From contig CAJNDS010002091.1 in the NCBI GenBank assembly GCA_905221605.1, forward strand, positions 1-64,000: a DNA stretch of 64,000 bases, written 5' to 3'. The notes under the pieces were generated by a model that worked only from the letters and a program-made list of their open reading frames with translations, was not told the origin of the DNA and ran no database searches. Each line of letters begins with the position of its first letter. Positions within the stretch are counted from its first letter, which is position 1. The translations under genes were made by a program, and so were the position numbers. This DNA comes from Symbiodinium natans. Taxonomy: Eukaryota; Sar; Dinophyceae; Suessiales; Symbiodiniaceae. This document shows, one piece after another, positions 31,966-43,018 of the stretch.

Positions 31966-32647
31966 TACCATTTGTATACTTGCAGGCCAAGGGGGCAAGG
32001 TCTGGGGCTTTGGAACAAAAACTCCAGAAATCCCTAAACCCTAAACCTTAAACCCTAAACCCGAAACCCAAAGCCCAAAACCCTAAATGAACCCAAGACA
32101 CGGTCTTTCCACAAGTCCGACTTTGCTCCCTGACCCGGTCCAATCCTCGGTTGTGGGCTTCTTGGGGTACCATGACAATAATACGGGCTTGGGGTTTAGG
32201 GTTTAGGGTTTTTGGTGTTTGGGTTTCGAGTTTAGGCTCATCAAAAGCTAAATGCAGGTCACCATAGACGCCTTGAATCACAAACATGATAACAACAATC
32301 GATAGCAACGATGACATTTCATTTGGCGTTCGCATCTACATGAATCAAAGGCGTGATGCACTATTCAGGGGCTTGCGGGTGTGATTCTTACACTAAGTAC
32401 GCTTCGGCCGTTTCTGGACCATAGATCCCAAAACGTACTATGACCCAGGCGCCGTAAACTCGTAAACCTTGTGCCTTCAAGTTTTTTAAAGACTACAAGC
32501 ACGCACCCACCCGCGCACAAGAGCAATAAAACGAAAGCTTCCCAAGACCATGCGAAGACTCACGTAGTCGACCGGGTTCGGGAACTCGAAAACATCCCCA
32601 GCGGGTGACTTGTAGGTAATCCTGAGCTGACATCTCTGCTTTAGGAT
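31966..32647. other. Spacer with small arrays
   Basis: CCCTAAA units at 32030-32090 and TTTAGGG at 32190-32230; the rest is unique, AT-balanced sequence without a supported gene. Confidence 0.4.
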
Positions 32648-32833
32648 TCTAGGTTGCCCAGAAACCTAGGATTGAAGAGGGTGCCCTGTTTGGCTTAAAG
32701 AACCCTAAACCCTAAACCCTAAACCCTAAACCCTGAACCCTGAACCCTGAACCCTGAACCCTGAACCCTAAAGGGGTTTATAAGGGACCTAGACCCCCAA
32801 AAAAGGGAACAAGGGCACTAGAGGGCATCCCAG
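32648..32833. mobile_element. Family E element with an inserted CCCTAAA array
   Basis: It begins CTAGGTTGCCCAGAAACCTA and ends GGGCACTAGAGGGCATCC. Relative to the copy at 5670-5798, the site GGCTTAAAG|GGGTTTATAAG is interrupted by about ten CCCTAAA/CCCTGAA units (32700-32772), with TAAAG present on both sides of the array. Confidence 0.8.
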
Positions 32834-32924
32834 GATGGGGGTTTCCGAAACTAGGGGTACCGTGTTGGGGGTCCTTCATTCTAAGGGAGTCATATCATCT
32901 GGGGTCGGAAATCAAGGGTCCCAA

Positions 32925-33580
32925 ACCCTAAACCCTAAACCCTAAACCCTAAACCCTAAACCCTAAACCCCCCACATCTCTGCTTTAGGATTTAGGGGCT
33001 CGGGCCTTGAGGAAACTTCGGGTTGACACTTGAAACTGTATACTGTACTGGCTTTTAGGGTGTAGGGTTTAGGGTTGAGGGTTGAGGGTAGCTGAGAGCC
33101 GAAACGGGATTTTCAAAGCCGGAGTACACCGGGGTTCCAGGCGAAGGCCAGAGGGCTTCGGGGCTAGGGCTCCGCAATATACGGAGTTTCTTCTACGTCT
33201 GGGCTCTTCATCAATGAAGTAAACCCTAAGCCCGAAGCCGACACCCTAAACCCGAGATCCTAAATCCTACACCCCAAGTTGGACCCTAACTGCGGAGAAC
33301 CACCTTCTGGTACATGTCGAGCTCTATCTAACTTAGAACAGCAAACCCTGAACCCCCACGATCCTGAGGAGTTTGAAGGTACGGGTTTAGGGTTTAGGGT
33401 TTAGGGTTTAGGGCTACAGGTGGGACGTGCATGTCGGACTTTATGCTGAAGACAACTCTTGGGATGCTGGGGCAAGGTACCACCAAAAACGCAAGGTTTA
33501 GGGCCTGAGGGTTTCCCGCTACTGTGCCGTTTAGGGTTTAGGGTTTAGGGTTTAGGGTTTAGGGTTTAGGGTTGAGGGCA
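32925..33580. repeat. Small opposed arrays with spacer
   Basis: CCCTAAA at 32923-32970; TTTAGGG at about 33055-33090, 33384-33415 and 33530-33575. Unique pieces between show no recognised exon. Confidence 0.75.
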
Positions 33581-33628
33581 TCTGGGGATGAGGGTTGCTT
33601 GGAGGCAGCTGGGATGAAACTTAAGGGG

Positions 33629-33925
33629 TGTAAGCAGGAACCCCTAGAAGGGACCCTTAATCGTATTCCCCTAAATAACCCCTATATAGAAATGTATATA
33701 TATATATATATACTTTACTAACTTGGTTGCTGTTTGACCCCCCCAAAAAAGAAGTTTTAACTTTCAGCTCCCTTAATATGAAATTAGAGGAACCCTAGAC
33801 TTATAAAGTGATAAAGTTCCACCTAGTTATATAGCCCCTATACTTAAGTAGCCCATAGCCTTAGACAGCCCCTAAATAGCCCCTAAGGTCCCCTCTAAGG
33901 GCCCCTCCTTTAGTCCCTTGAGAAA
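33629..33925. mobile_element. Introner-like element, family N
   Basis: AGGAACCCCTAGAAGGGACCC at the left and CCTTTAGTCCCTTG at the right match isomerase intron 5 in order and orientation, including CCCCTATATA words. A (TA)n run lies inside at 33697-33712. Confidence 0.7.
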
Positions 33926-33996
33926 CCTTCCGTCCAGATGCGGATTGTAATGATCGGCCATCTCGTCCAACTCATCGGAGAACTTGTCCAACCTGT

Positions 33997-34080
33997 GGGT
34001 TTAGGGGGTTTAGGGTTTAGGGTTTAGGGTTTAGGGTTTAGGGTTTAGGGTTTAGGGGGTTTAGGGTTTATTGGGTTTGG
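33997..34080 (+). repeat. TTTAGGG array
   Basis: About 11 units, two with an extra GG. Confidence 0.9.
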
Positions 34081-34544
34081 CAAGAAGTCAGAAGGAGCCC
34101 CCTTGAACCATTGCAAGCCCGCCCAACCCATTAAAACACCTAAGCCCAAACCCTATCCGCCCTTATACCCTCATAAACCCCCTATAAACCATTTCATTCC
34201 CATAAATCCCCATAGACCCATTTCATTCCCATAAACTCTGTAAGCCGTAAGCTTAGGTTGGCGTGGCCTGCGAGCCCAGGGTTTGCGCCTAAAACCTCCA
34301 AACTTAGAGCGATGATGCCTTCGAACAAGAGAAGAGTGCCCTAATCCCCGGCTTCTCCAAAACCCTTAAAAGGGTTTAGGGCTCGGGTTGAGAAATTCCG
34401 GTTTTAGGAATTCAAGGTTCAGGGTTATGGTTTAGGGTTTAGGCAGTTTAGGGTTTCAGGGTTTTGGGTTCCCGAAACATAGGGGGCTAAGAGGGACCCC
34501 AAATGATCAAAAAGGGCTGTCAAGAATGGGCACTGAACCCTGGG

Positions 34545-34800
34545 GTTTACCCAAGCCCACTAAACCCTACCCCCCAAACCCAATAAACCCTAAACCCCCC
34601 ATACCCTACACCCCCTACACCCCCTAAACCCTCTAAATCAAAACTCTCCAAACCCCCTAAACCCCCTAAACCCTCTAAATCCCCTAACCCCTCCAAACCC
34701 CCTAAACCCTAAACCCTAAAACCCCCTAAACCCTAGCAAAACCCTAAAACCTCTAAAGCCCTCCAAACCCTCTACACCCTCTACCCTGTGAGGGCAAAAA
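34545..34800 (-). repeat. Degenerate CCCCCTAAA array
   Basis: Units vary from 7 to 10 bp, with CCCCCTAAA and CCCTCTAAA forms predominating. It ends next to a family E element. Confidence 0.8.
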
Positions 34801-34806
34801 GGCCTC

Positions 34807-34921
34807 CTAGACCCAGGAGTAAGCTAGGAACACAAAAAGGCGCCCTCTTGGTTTAACGGGGTTTGTAAGGGAACCCAAGCCTAAAAAGAAAAATGGAATC
34901 AGGGCCTACTCTGGGTCCTAG
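34807..34921. mobile_element. Introner-like element, family E
   Basis: CTAGACCCAGGAGTAAGCTA and AGGGCCTACTCTGGGTCC followed by TAG are the ends, with AAGGCGCCCTCTTGGTTTAA inside. Confidence 0.85.
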
Positions 34922-35011
34922 CCTCTTCTGAAAGTCCTCGACGAAGCCCTCCGCCCGAGCGCGTTTGGAAGTCCCTGGGGGGGATGGAGGAGGACTTAAG
35001 GATGGGTGACT

Positions 35012-35150
35012 GCGGTTTAGGGTTTAGGGTTTAGGGTTTAGGGTTTAGGGTTTAGGGTTTAGGGTTTAGGGTTTAGGGTTTAGGGTTTAGGGTTAGGGTT
35101 TAGGGTTTGTATAGGGTTTAGGTTTTAGGGTGTAGGGTTTAAGGTTACTC
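35012..35150 (+). repeat. TTTAGGG array
   Basis: About 18 units, degenerate at the right end. Confidence 0.93.
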
Positions 35151-35349
35151 CAGCATTTATATGTCCCAGCCCATGCAACACATAGTGGGGTTTAAGGTTT
35201 TAGGGGCTTAGGGTCTTAAGGATTCGCGCCAGGTCCTATGGGGGCTTAAGGCTGTTGAGGAGTCAAGATTTACAATGTGTATAGGGCTATGGGCTTAGGG
35301 ATCAGGGTACCTGAACCATGAAATTCAGGGTACAGTGTGGAGCCTCCTC

Positions 35350-35692
35350 AACTATCACTGTCAGAGTTCAGGGTTCAGGGTTTCGGGTTTCGGGGTTTAG
35401 GGTTCAGGGGTTTGGGTTTAGGGTTTAGGGTTTTGGGTTCTCGGGTTCTGGATTTCGGGTTTAGGGGTGAACCTTCCCTAGGTCATCTTGGGATGAGCAC
35501 CTTAGGGTTTAGGGTTTAGGGTTAGGGTTTTAGGGTTTAGGGTTTAGGGTTTTTAGGGTTTAGGGCTAGGGTTAGGGTTTAGGGTTTAGGGTTTAGGGTT
35601 TAGGGTTTAGGGTTTAGGGTTTAGGGTTTAGGGTTTAGGGTTTAGGGTTTAGGGTTTAGGGTTTAGGGTTTAGGGTTTAGGGTTTAGGGCGT
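35350..35692 (+). repeat. TTTAGGG array, degenerate then perfect
   Basis: 35350-35470 holds TTCAGGG/TTCGGG variants and 35500-35692 about 25 near-perfect units. Open frames here (GFGFRGLGFRGLG-type) are repeat translations only. Confidence 0.93.
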
Positions 35693-35826
35693 GGCTTTTC
35701 TCAAAAACAACTCAAGCCCCACAGCACTTGGAGCTTCACGGGGTCATTGCAAGTAATCCGAGTAGAACGGTACTTGTAAGCCACTTATAAGACCCTTAAG
35801 TACCTTAATATGGTTATAACTGGGCT

Positions 35827-35937
35827 ATCTAGACCAAAAGTAACCTGGGAATTAAACTGGTACCCTTTGGTGTAGAGGGGCTCAGAAGGGAACCCCCCCC
35901 CCCCCCCCAAAAAAAAAAAAAAAGAATAAGGGCTTAG
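35827..35937. mobile_element. Family E element with a poly-C/poly-A core
   Basis: It begins CTAGACCAAAAGTAACCTGG and ends AATAAGGGCTTAG. Between them, GGTACCCTTTGGTG and GAAGGGAACC lead into about 18 C then 15 A. Confidence 0.65.
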
Positions 35938-36540
35938 GGTTATTAAGCTATAAGAATGGTAACCATAGTGATAACCTTGCTTGTAGCAGTGGCACTTGGA
36001 ATTCTACTTAAAACGACCCCAAGCATTCGCCTTCCTGTTCTTCTTCGTTTTGCAGGTCGGCCATACTCTTCTGGGCACTTCAGGACTTCAGGGTGTCCCT
36101 TTAAGGGCTCTGGGAAAGTTTCCGAAGGAGGGTTTAGGGTTTGGGGTTTGGGGTTTAGCTAAACCTCAAACTCCTCAACGCTTAGTAGAAAATTGTAGGC
36201 TTGAGGACTCGAGGTGGCGAACTTCATGAGAGACTGCATGCCTACGCGTACAACCACGAAGCGGGTGAACAGGGCCATGTGCCATAAGCGTTTATCTACG
36301 AGTCTGAGCCCTAAACACCTAAAACCCTTCGGTGGTACACTGCCCAATGCTTCTGCCTAACCTCCTCAAATAACTCCAAACCCTATACACCCTGTTAACC
36401 CGCATCAACCCCCTGAACCCTACGAACCCTATGAATCCCGGCCCTGTAACCTATGAACCCCACAAACTTAGAAGCCCTACAAATCCCCTAAACCCTAAAC
36501 CCTAAACCCTCTCTACCATATATATTTAAACCTTAATTGT

Positions 36541-36930
36541 ATTTTCAAAATTTGGCCGCTATATTTTCAGAATTTGGCCGCTTTATTTTCAGAATTTGGC
36601 CGCTTTATTTTCAGAATGAGCCAAAATCAGGCCAAAGGCTAATTGAATTTCAGAATTTGGCCGCTTTATTTTCAGAATTTGGCCGCTTTATTTTCAGAAT
36701 TTGGCCGTTTTATTTTCAGAATTTGGCCGCTTTATTTTCAGAATTTGGCCGCTTTATTTTCAGAATTTGGCCGCTTTATTTTCAGAATTTGGCCGCTTTA
36801 TTTTCAGAATTTGGCCGTTTTATTTTCAGAATTTGGCCGCTTTATTTTCAGAATTTGGCCGCTTATTTTCAGAATTTGGCCGCTTTATTTTCAGAATTTG
36901 GCCGCTTTATGTTCAGAATTTGGCCGTTTT
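36541..36930 (+). repeat. 22-bp tandem satellite (TTTTCAGAATTTGGCCGCTTTA)
   Basis: About 16 copies of a 22-bp unit (TTCAGAATTTGGCCGCTTTA plus TT), with one 40-bp interruption at 36615-36650 and a few C-to-T changes. Since 22 is not a multiple of three and the unit has no plus-strand stop, all three plus frames are open and rotate through FQNLAALFSEFGRFIFRIWP. I treat it as a satellite rather than a gene. Confidence 0.85.
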
Positions 36931-37023
36931 TGGCTTTCTCAATGTAGTAGGATTCTCTGGGTGGGTGGGTGTTATATCCGAGCCGTAAATAAAGCTGAAC
37001 CATATAGCTGCTCGACCCGGAGT

Positions 37024-37450
37024 GCTGAACCCTAAACCCTAAACCCTAAACCCTAAACCCTAAACCCTAAACCCTGAACCCTGAACCCTGAACCCTGAAC
37101 CCTAACCCCTAAACCCTAAACCCTAAACCAGGACCCAACCTGCCAAGCTACCGACTAAGCAGTTGACCGCCAGAAGCGCTGCGGCCGCACGCCGCGGCAC
37201 GCCGGAGGGGATGAAGGCCCAATTGATCTGCTGGGGGTTTAGGGTTTAGGGTTTAGGGTTTAGGGTTTAGGCTTTAGGGTTTATGGTTTAGAGCCGAGGG
37301 GTTCCTTTTTAGGGTGGGTTTAGGGTTTAGGGTTTAGGGTTCAGGGTTTAGGGTTTAGGGTTTAGTGTTTAGGGTTTAGGGTTTAGGGTTTAGGGCTTAG
37401 GGCTTAGGGTTTAGGGTTTAGGGTTTAGGGTTTAGGGTTTAGGGTCTCGC
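37024..37450. repeat. Opposed telomere-like arrays
   Basis: CCCTAAA/CCCTGAA block at 37026-37128; TTTAGGG blocks at 37233-37280 and 37313-37446; unique GC-rich 37129-37230 between them. Confidence 0.92.
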
Positions 37451-38100
37451 ACTCGCGCACGGCAGGCAAGGATGCCGTCGGACTCCCAGGTTCGGGGTTT
37501 ACGATTTAGTGTTTAAGGGTGCAGAACCCAGGGTTCAGGGTGTAGAGCGTACGGGTTAGGGTTCCAGGCGGCTTGAGGCTTGGGGTTTGGCATATGTGAG
37601 GCGGTGGATGAACTTGGAGCCCTCTAAGCCTCGAAGCAAGACAAACCGTATGCACTGCAAGTACCCTCCTCCCAGTGAACAAGAACATCAGCATAAAGAA
37701 AGAGCAATAGCCACAACGGCAGAGCAATAGCACCGTCAAGAAGTGAAACAACACCAATACCAATATCCCCAGAAAATAACCATTCCCATAGCAAAAGCTA
37801 TCATGGAATAACAGTTGCATAAATTCAGGCCAAACCCTAGATTGACCTTATTCCGAATTGGGCATGAGGGTACCACCCAAACTCTGGGCCAGCACGCAAA
37901 AGTGACTTCTGAATTGGGCATGAGCTTTCACATCTACATATGAAAGAGAAGGGTTTAGGGTTTAGGGCTTAGGGGAGTGTAGTGTTTAGGGTTGAAAGTG
38001 CAAGGTCAGCTGAAAGGGATGAGTTCGCTCAACCTGCAAGCCCAACAGGCCGCCGGGACTCCGGCCGTGCAACCATGTGGACACCCCTTGCCCTTTCCAT
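37451..38100. other. Unique sequence, no supported gene
   Basis: 37640-37930 is AT-richer and array-free with minus-strand frames up to 100 codons rich in F/L/C; no domain or splice support. Confidence 0.35.
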
Positions 38101-38104
38101 AGTT

Positions 38105-38205
38105 GCTGAGTAGGCCAAAAAAGGCTCACCTTTCAGTTATGGTAGGATTATGTACATATGTATATGTATACATACGCCAAAAGGTTAAAAGGTTACCTAC
38201 TCAAA
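38105..38205. mobile_element. Inverted-repeat element, family I
   Basis: GCTGAGTAGGCC and GGTTACCTACTCAA are inverted ends; TTTCAGTTATGGTAGGAT and GCCAAAAGGTTAAAAGG match 41978-42070. A short (TA/CA) run lies in the loop. Confidence 0.7.
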
Positions 38206-38217
38206 GTTTCTGGCTAG

Positions 38218-38310
38218 TTTAATGTTCCAAGTATGGGCCCTTCATCTGGGCCCCGAATTACATTACCCTTACATACACTATACATAAAAAAGGGCCCATA
38301 CTTCGGATGC
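38218..38310. mobile_element. Small inverted-repeat element
   Basis: CCAAGTATGGGCCCTTCATC on the left and AAAAAGGGCCCATACTTCGG on the right form a long inverted repeat around CATTACCCTTACATACAC. No second full copy was seen; 5285-5300 shares AAAAAAGGGCCCATA. Confidence 0.65.
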
Positions 38311-40255
38311 CTTTTGTTTAAGCAGGGTAAGAGACCATACGAAGGGCCCGTGGTGCCAGTCGTGATTTCAAGGCCCCCGTAAACATAATACCCGAAAAGG
38401 GTGCTACCAATCGGGCACCGCGTTCTTTCCTTCAGCACGCAAGGCAAACTTCGCGGTGAATTTCAACCCTAAGCTTACGAGGTCATCTTCCCTAGTGCCC
38501 CACCAAGCATAGAAAACCCGAAACCCCAAACCCTAAACCCTAAACCCTAAACCTTAAGCCCTAAAATCTTCAAAGCCATCAGTCCTGGGCACTTAGACCG
38601 GAAAATTGTCGAAGGGCTTCGGGCCTTGCAGGTTTGAAGCCTGCCTTCTGGGCTAGGCTTTACGGCGGCTGCGACCCTACAAAAAGGGGCCTGAATAATT
38701 CGAACGGGGTTTTGGGGAGGTTATTATAGCATATTCTAGGAGCCATAAAAGGTATTCCGACCCCCTATCTTACAAGGCCGGGCCTGTGACACAGCTACGA
38801 GGAAGGCAGCTAAGGTAGCCGAACGCCGCCATCGGCGCCCCATGGCCGGAAGATGACCGTTTGCTAAACCCTAAACCCTAAACCCTAAACCCCAAACCCT
38901 AAACGCTAAACTGTAGCAAACGTCTTAAGCTCAAGGCTGGCTTCTTCTTCAGGAGCGATGCTATATTACTGTTTCATGGTTGGGGTAGCATTAAAAAATC
39001 CAAATTTGCATTCCTTATTGGGTTTAAGTACCCTTAGACATGTAAAATGTTCCCGAACCATGACAACGATTCGGGAACTGAAGCTCGGTTTTTGCCGCAA
39101 GATGTCTATATTCTTTGCTAGAAGGCCTCTACTATGGAAATTGAGTTTTAGTCAACTCGGCTTCTCTAGGGGTTTAGGGTTTAGGGTTTAGGGTCTAGGG
39201 TTTAGGGTTTGGGGTGTTTTCAGGCTTCGGGTTAAAGCCGCGGTTCCCATCAATTTGGGGCTGGAGTCATTTTGCTGTTATGACCACCCCCCCAACCTCG
39301 CAATCCATGCAGAAATCCATTGAGAAGTCCCACGCTTCGTTGGAGGATTTGGGGGGTTAAGGATGTTCTCTTCCGGTAGGGTGTTCAGAATCCCACCTCT
39401 CGAAATGTTCACAACTCAGGCTAGCTTTTTGGATAAAGGATCTCGGGTTTAGGGTTTAGAGGGCTGGGGGGATGCTCAAGCCAAGCGACTGCAATGCTCA
39501 AACGTGCTGCGAGCGACAGTTCGCAACTACAGGGTTTAGGGTTTAGATTTAGGGTTTAGGGTTTAGGGTCAAACCCTTGTCGGGTTCCTTTCTACAGGGG
39601 ATTTCTTAGCTGTCCAGTAGCAGACGGGGAGGAAAGGCTAAGGTTAACCTTTGGGATTGAAGAAGAGTAACAGCCCTTTTTGGTTTGAAGGGCTTTTAAG
39701 GGAACCTAAACCCCCCCAAACAAAGGGAAAGAACATGCCACTCTGGATCCTAGACTAAGATTCGGGGGATCCTTCTAGAAAGATATCGGTTTAGGGTTTA
39801 CGATAGATGGAGGATAAAGGGGGACATTTTCGGAAACCTCCACGCCCTTCAAACTGGCGGCGAGTTGCGGTTTAGGGTTTAGGGTTTGGGGTTTGGGGTT
39901 TAGGGTTTAGGACAAGGGGAGTTTTTTTTAGATATCCCAAGGGCCTACTCAGGTTAGAGAGTGCCAGACCAACAGAACGCCCCTGTGCCTGGCGCTTCCC
40001 CGGGAGCTGCGGTCGCCTCCTTCGCGCAGAGTCAATCCGCTTTAGGGGGTTTAGGAGCCAAAAACCCTAAACCCTAAACCCAATAAGGTAACCCTCATGT
40101 TAGGGTTTTTGGGCTCAGGATTCAGGGGTTAGGGTTTGGGGTTTAGGGTAGGGCCAAAGGTGCCGGTAAGGACTTTGGTGCAGGCTTGGGCTGATAGTTC
40201 GCGGTCACCAAGATTCGGCGGATGAAATTCCGGTTTAGGGTTTAGGGTTTTAGCT
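38311..40255. other. Spacer with arrays and decayed elements
   Basis: Small telomere-like patches at 38520-38560, 38864-38910, 39170-39215, 39440-39460, 39534-39570, 39870-39912 and 40060-40150. A diverged family E-like element lies at about 39606-39752 (CTGTCCAGTAGCAGACGG to CTCTGGATCCTAGAC). Plus-strand 39975-40040 reads NAPVPGASPGAAVASFAQSQ, which may be a chance frame. Confidence 0.45.
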
Positions 40256-40340
40256 GCCCTAAACCCTAAACCCTAAACCCTAAACCCTAAACCCTAAACC
40301 CTAAACCCTAAACCCTAAACCCTAAACCCTAAACCCTAAG
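40256..40340 (-). repeat. CCCTAAA array
   Basis: Twelve perfect units directly after AGCTGC; TTTAGGG units lie just upstream in the opposite orientation. Confidence 0.94.
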
Positions 40341-40450
40341 GGGCATTCTCTGAGCTTAACTGTCGCTAGTTCACAAGCCTTGGAAAGCTCCAAACCTCCA
40401 AACCCGGAAAACGGGAAGCAACTTTAGGGTTTAGGGTTTACGGTTTAGGG

Positions 40451-40543
40451 CTACTATACCCCCCTTAGAACCTTAATGAACATAATGCGTTTCATATCCT
40501 CTTGGGCTTTATATTAACAAAAAACTCACAAGAGAATATAGGA
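40451..40543. mobile_element. Inverted-repeat element, family M
   Basis: CTACTATACCCCCCTTAGAA, ATATCCTCTTGGGCTTTATA and CACAAGAGAATATAGG match 51326-51424 in order. Confidence 0.7.
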
Positions 40544-40814
40544 CTAACTGTTCAACAGCGCAGCTCGTCCTGAGACTCTCCTGACTGGGCACCGCCCATG
40601 GCTCGCACACGTCAGCAACAAATCAGCGATGGCACAAAACACAAGCAGCCCAACAGGCAAGGGATCGCTTTCACAAGTCTACGTTGTACAAGCTGAGGAT
40701 GTGTAGTGTCGACCCGAATGTACTTTGGGTGTATCCCTTCACCAAACCCTCCCAAATTGCTATGAGCTTGATGACTCGCAGGCTGTGGGCGGCGGCATCA
40801 TCATCACGCATGCT

Positions 40815-40920
40815 GCGGTTTAGGGTTTAGGGTTTAGGGTTTAGGGTTTAGGGTTTAGGGTTTAGGGTTTAGGGTTTAGGGTTTAGGGTTTAGGGTGTAG
40901 GGTTTCGGGTTTAGGGTGCA
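40815..40920 (+). repeat. TTTAGGG array
   Basis: About 15 units. Confidence 0.94.
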
Positions 40921-40961
40921 ACCCTTTCATTCCTACAACCCCCCTAAGCCCTAAGCCCTGA

Positions 40962-41225
40962 ACCCTCTTGCGACCTCCAGGCCTGGAACCAACTTGTCTG
41001 ACACACCTCCCTCGACGTGCAAGATGCTGACTTCTCCAATCACCAAGGAAAAAAAAGGTTAAACTTTATTGTTCTACTAACTATTAGTTAGTTTTCGGTT
41101 GATCTCGTGTGACCTCGCTCGCTGTACAGTGCCCAACTAGAAGGAAAACCCCAAACAATCCAAAGCTCTACTACTGGCTAAGTAAGAACTTGGCTCCTGG
41201 TGCGTTCTGCTGTTAACTCTTCAGC
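40962..41225 (-). CDS. Probable exons around a family H intron
   Basis: Minus-strand 41225-41190 reads GAEELTAERTRSQ. After the family H intron (41189-41031) the frame continues SASCTSREVCQTSWFQAWRS. The join is open, though the downstream exon is also open as SILHVEGGVSDKLVPGLEVA in another frame. No family recognised. Confidence 0.4.
41031..41189 (-). mobile_element. Introner-like intron, family H
   Basis: From GTTCTTACTTAGCCAGTAG to GATTGGAGAAG on the minus strand, with AATAAAGTTTAACC inside. Related to isomerase introns 7 and 11 and to 19816-19898. GT-AG boundaries. Confidence 0.7.
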
Positions 41226-41662
41226 CCCTTGGGGCGACTGTCGGATTTCGATTTTAAGGGCTTAGGTAACGGGGTGGTGCAACAGCATGAAGTCAACGTG
41301 CTCGACGCATGCAACGGAACATTGAACAAAAACATTTTCTTGACCGCCCTGCCCCCCCCCCCCCCCCGCCTCCTCACACATGGCTGTCCAAGTTTTTCTC
41401 CCTACATCAGCACACAACATTCTTCCCAAACCCTGAACCTTCAAATTCGGACAACATCTCGAAACAACCCTTAGCGCAAAAGCCGTCATGTGCGACGCTG
41501 TCCTCATGGCGTGCATTTCCTGAAGACTTGACTGGGTAGGTTGTGATTCTTACTACCCAAAAGTACCGATTGTAGCATGCTATTTTACGCTGAACCCTAA
41601 ACCCTCCAACCAAATGTTGAAATATTGCCACGAAAGCAAAACAACACATTCAGAAGGCCGTA

Positions 41663-41990
41663 TGCAAACCTTGGGGCATGGAGGGCCCTGAACCATGTAG
41701 CCAATGGGTCAGCCGACAACTTGCGAGGTTGTATGAGGCGACGGCCTACTAAAGCAAGTTCAAGCTCCTCTTTGGGCATCTTCTGCGACATGGGGGTTTA
41801 CGATATTAGGGGCACCTTGCTGCGGTCCATACTATAAGGGCCCCCACATGTTCGCGCGACATGAAATGCACGGATGTGAGATCCCAGGACTTGTCTTTGC
41901 AGTACTTTGGCCCGGGCTTTCGCAGAAGGGGCAAGACTCCACCGGAGAATGAGGTGCCTCCTTGCCTTCCCTAGTTTGCTGAGTGCGCTG
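41663..41990 (-). CDS. Probable exons of an unrecognised protein
   Basis: Minus-strand 41782-41663 reads MPKEELELALVGRRLIQPRK then LSADPLATWFRALHAP. 41990-41854 reads LSKLGKARRHLILRWSLAPS and on to HVART. Between them, ACATGTGGGGGCCC and CCCCCATGTCGCAG form inverted ends of a roughly 70-bp intron-like element. No family recognised. Confidence 0.45.
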
Positions 41991-42070
41991 GGCACAAAAT
42001 GGTTAACCTTCCTTTCAATTATGGTAGGATGATATGGTGCCCAAAAGGTGATAAAGGTTACCTACTCAGC
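41978..42070. mobile_element. Inverted-repeat element, family I
   Basis: GCTGAGTGCGCTGGGCAC and GGTTACCTACTCAGC are the ends; CAATTATGGTAGGATGA and GCCCAAAAGGTGATAAAGG match 38105-38205. Confidence 0.7.
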
Positions 42071-42197
42071 TTCTAAGCTTCTGCAGCAGCTCGGCCAGAA
42101 TGCTCAGGTCCAAGAGTCCACTGTGTGTCTGAATCCACAAGCCGATGAACTTTTATTGACAAAACGAGCCCAGGCGAGCCAATTTCATGTCCGCCCT

Positions 42198-42230
42198 GCC
42201 CCCCCCCCCCCCCCCCCCCCCCACCCCCCT
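42198..42230. repeat. Poly-C tract
   Basis: More than 22 consecutive C, then ACCCCCC. A similar but shorter tract lies at 41352-41367 next to the word CCGCCCTGCCC, which also precedes this one. Confidence 0.95.
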
Positions 42231-42744
42231 TGAATACGCCCATGTGTCGGCTTCTGCACGGCCTTGCGCGCTCGTGGCGATGTCACGGCTTTTGGCAGAG
42301 TGGTGTGCCTCCTTTCGTTGCTTTCAAGACAAACCTGCTGCATCAGTATCAGCCCAGCCAAAGGACCCATGCAGCTCTGTAGAAGGTACTTGGGCCTTCA
42401 AGGGGTTCTTCCTTGGCATGCTATAGAGGCAGATGGACCCTTAGGGTTGATCTTGGCCTACAGTTCAGGCTTCAGCACGGGGCCCATTTGATAGCAGTTT
42501 GGGCCTGTGAGTCGGGTACCCAGTGCCTGGAAGCAACTTGCGTCACCTTCATGGACCAAGAACCTTTGCTGCCCAGTCACACCCTCGCCATGCAAAACTG
42601 GGCGCTTTGCCGAGGCGTGCTTTTGGTGCGAGTATTCGGTCAGGTGCGAATTGCGACAGCAGTCAGCAGTCTAGAACTTTAGCAGACGAGCTCTCTCTCT
42701 CTCGCTCTCTCTGCGTGGGTCGGTGTTGGTGCGACGTTGGCGTA

Positions 42745-42890
42745 CCCGCAATCTTTTTCAGCTGCTGCATGGGCGACAAGCCTCATTCGAGAGCCGGCGT
42801 GGCAGTATCAGAGGGTGAGGAGAAGTCATCATCGTCCGTGCGCCCAAGCAACTTGTAGAAGTCTCGCCTAGGCTGAGGAATGGTTGTCAA
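42745..42890 (-). CDS. Possible C-terminal exon
   Basis: Minus strand reads IPQPRRDFYKLLGRTDDDDF then SSPSDTATPALE and a TGA. The same frame stays open past the stop (GLSPMQQLKKIAGTPTSHQH), so the stop may be new. No family recognised. Confidence 0.4.
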
Positions 42891-43018
42891 AAGATGGGTG
42901 GGTCCACAGGCCTGAAAGCCGCACGCAAGGAGCACATGTTATGAAACCGAGGGGCTGCTGGGCTGCATTGCTAAGGAACATCTTGTGCAATATCGCAGAA
43001 AGTTTGGGATGCACCCCT

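Noticed and set aside
36537-37035. 136- and 130-codon open frames in the 22-bp satellite
   Set aside because: All three plus frames are open and encode the same rotating peptide, which is expected from the unit length. No start context, splice signal or domain.
41341-41370. Dinoflagellate spliced-leader RNA gene anywhere in the window
   Set aside because: I looked for a leader-like TTGGCTCAAG word on both strands and found no convincing copy; poly-C-flanked segments such as this one do not match.
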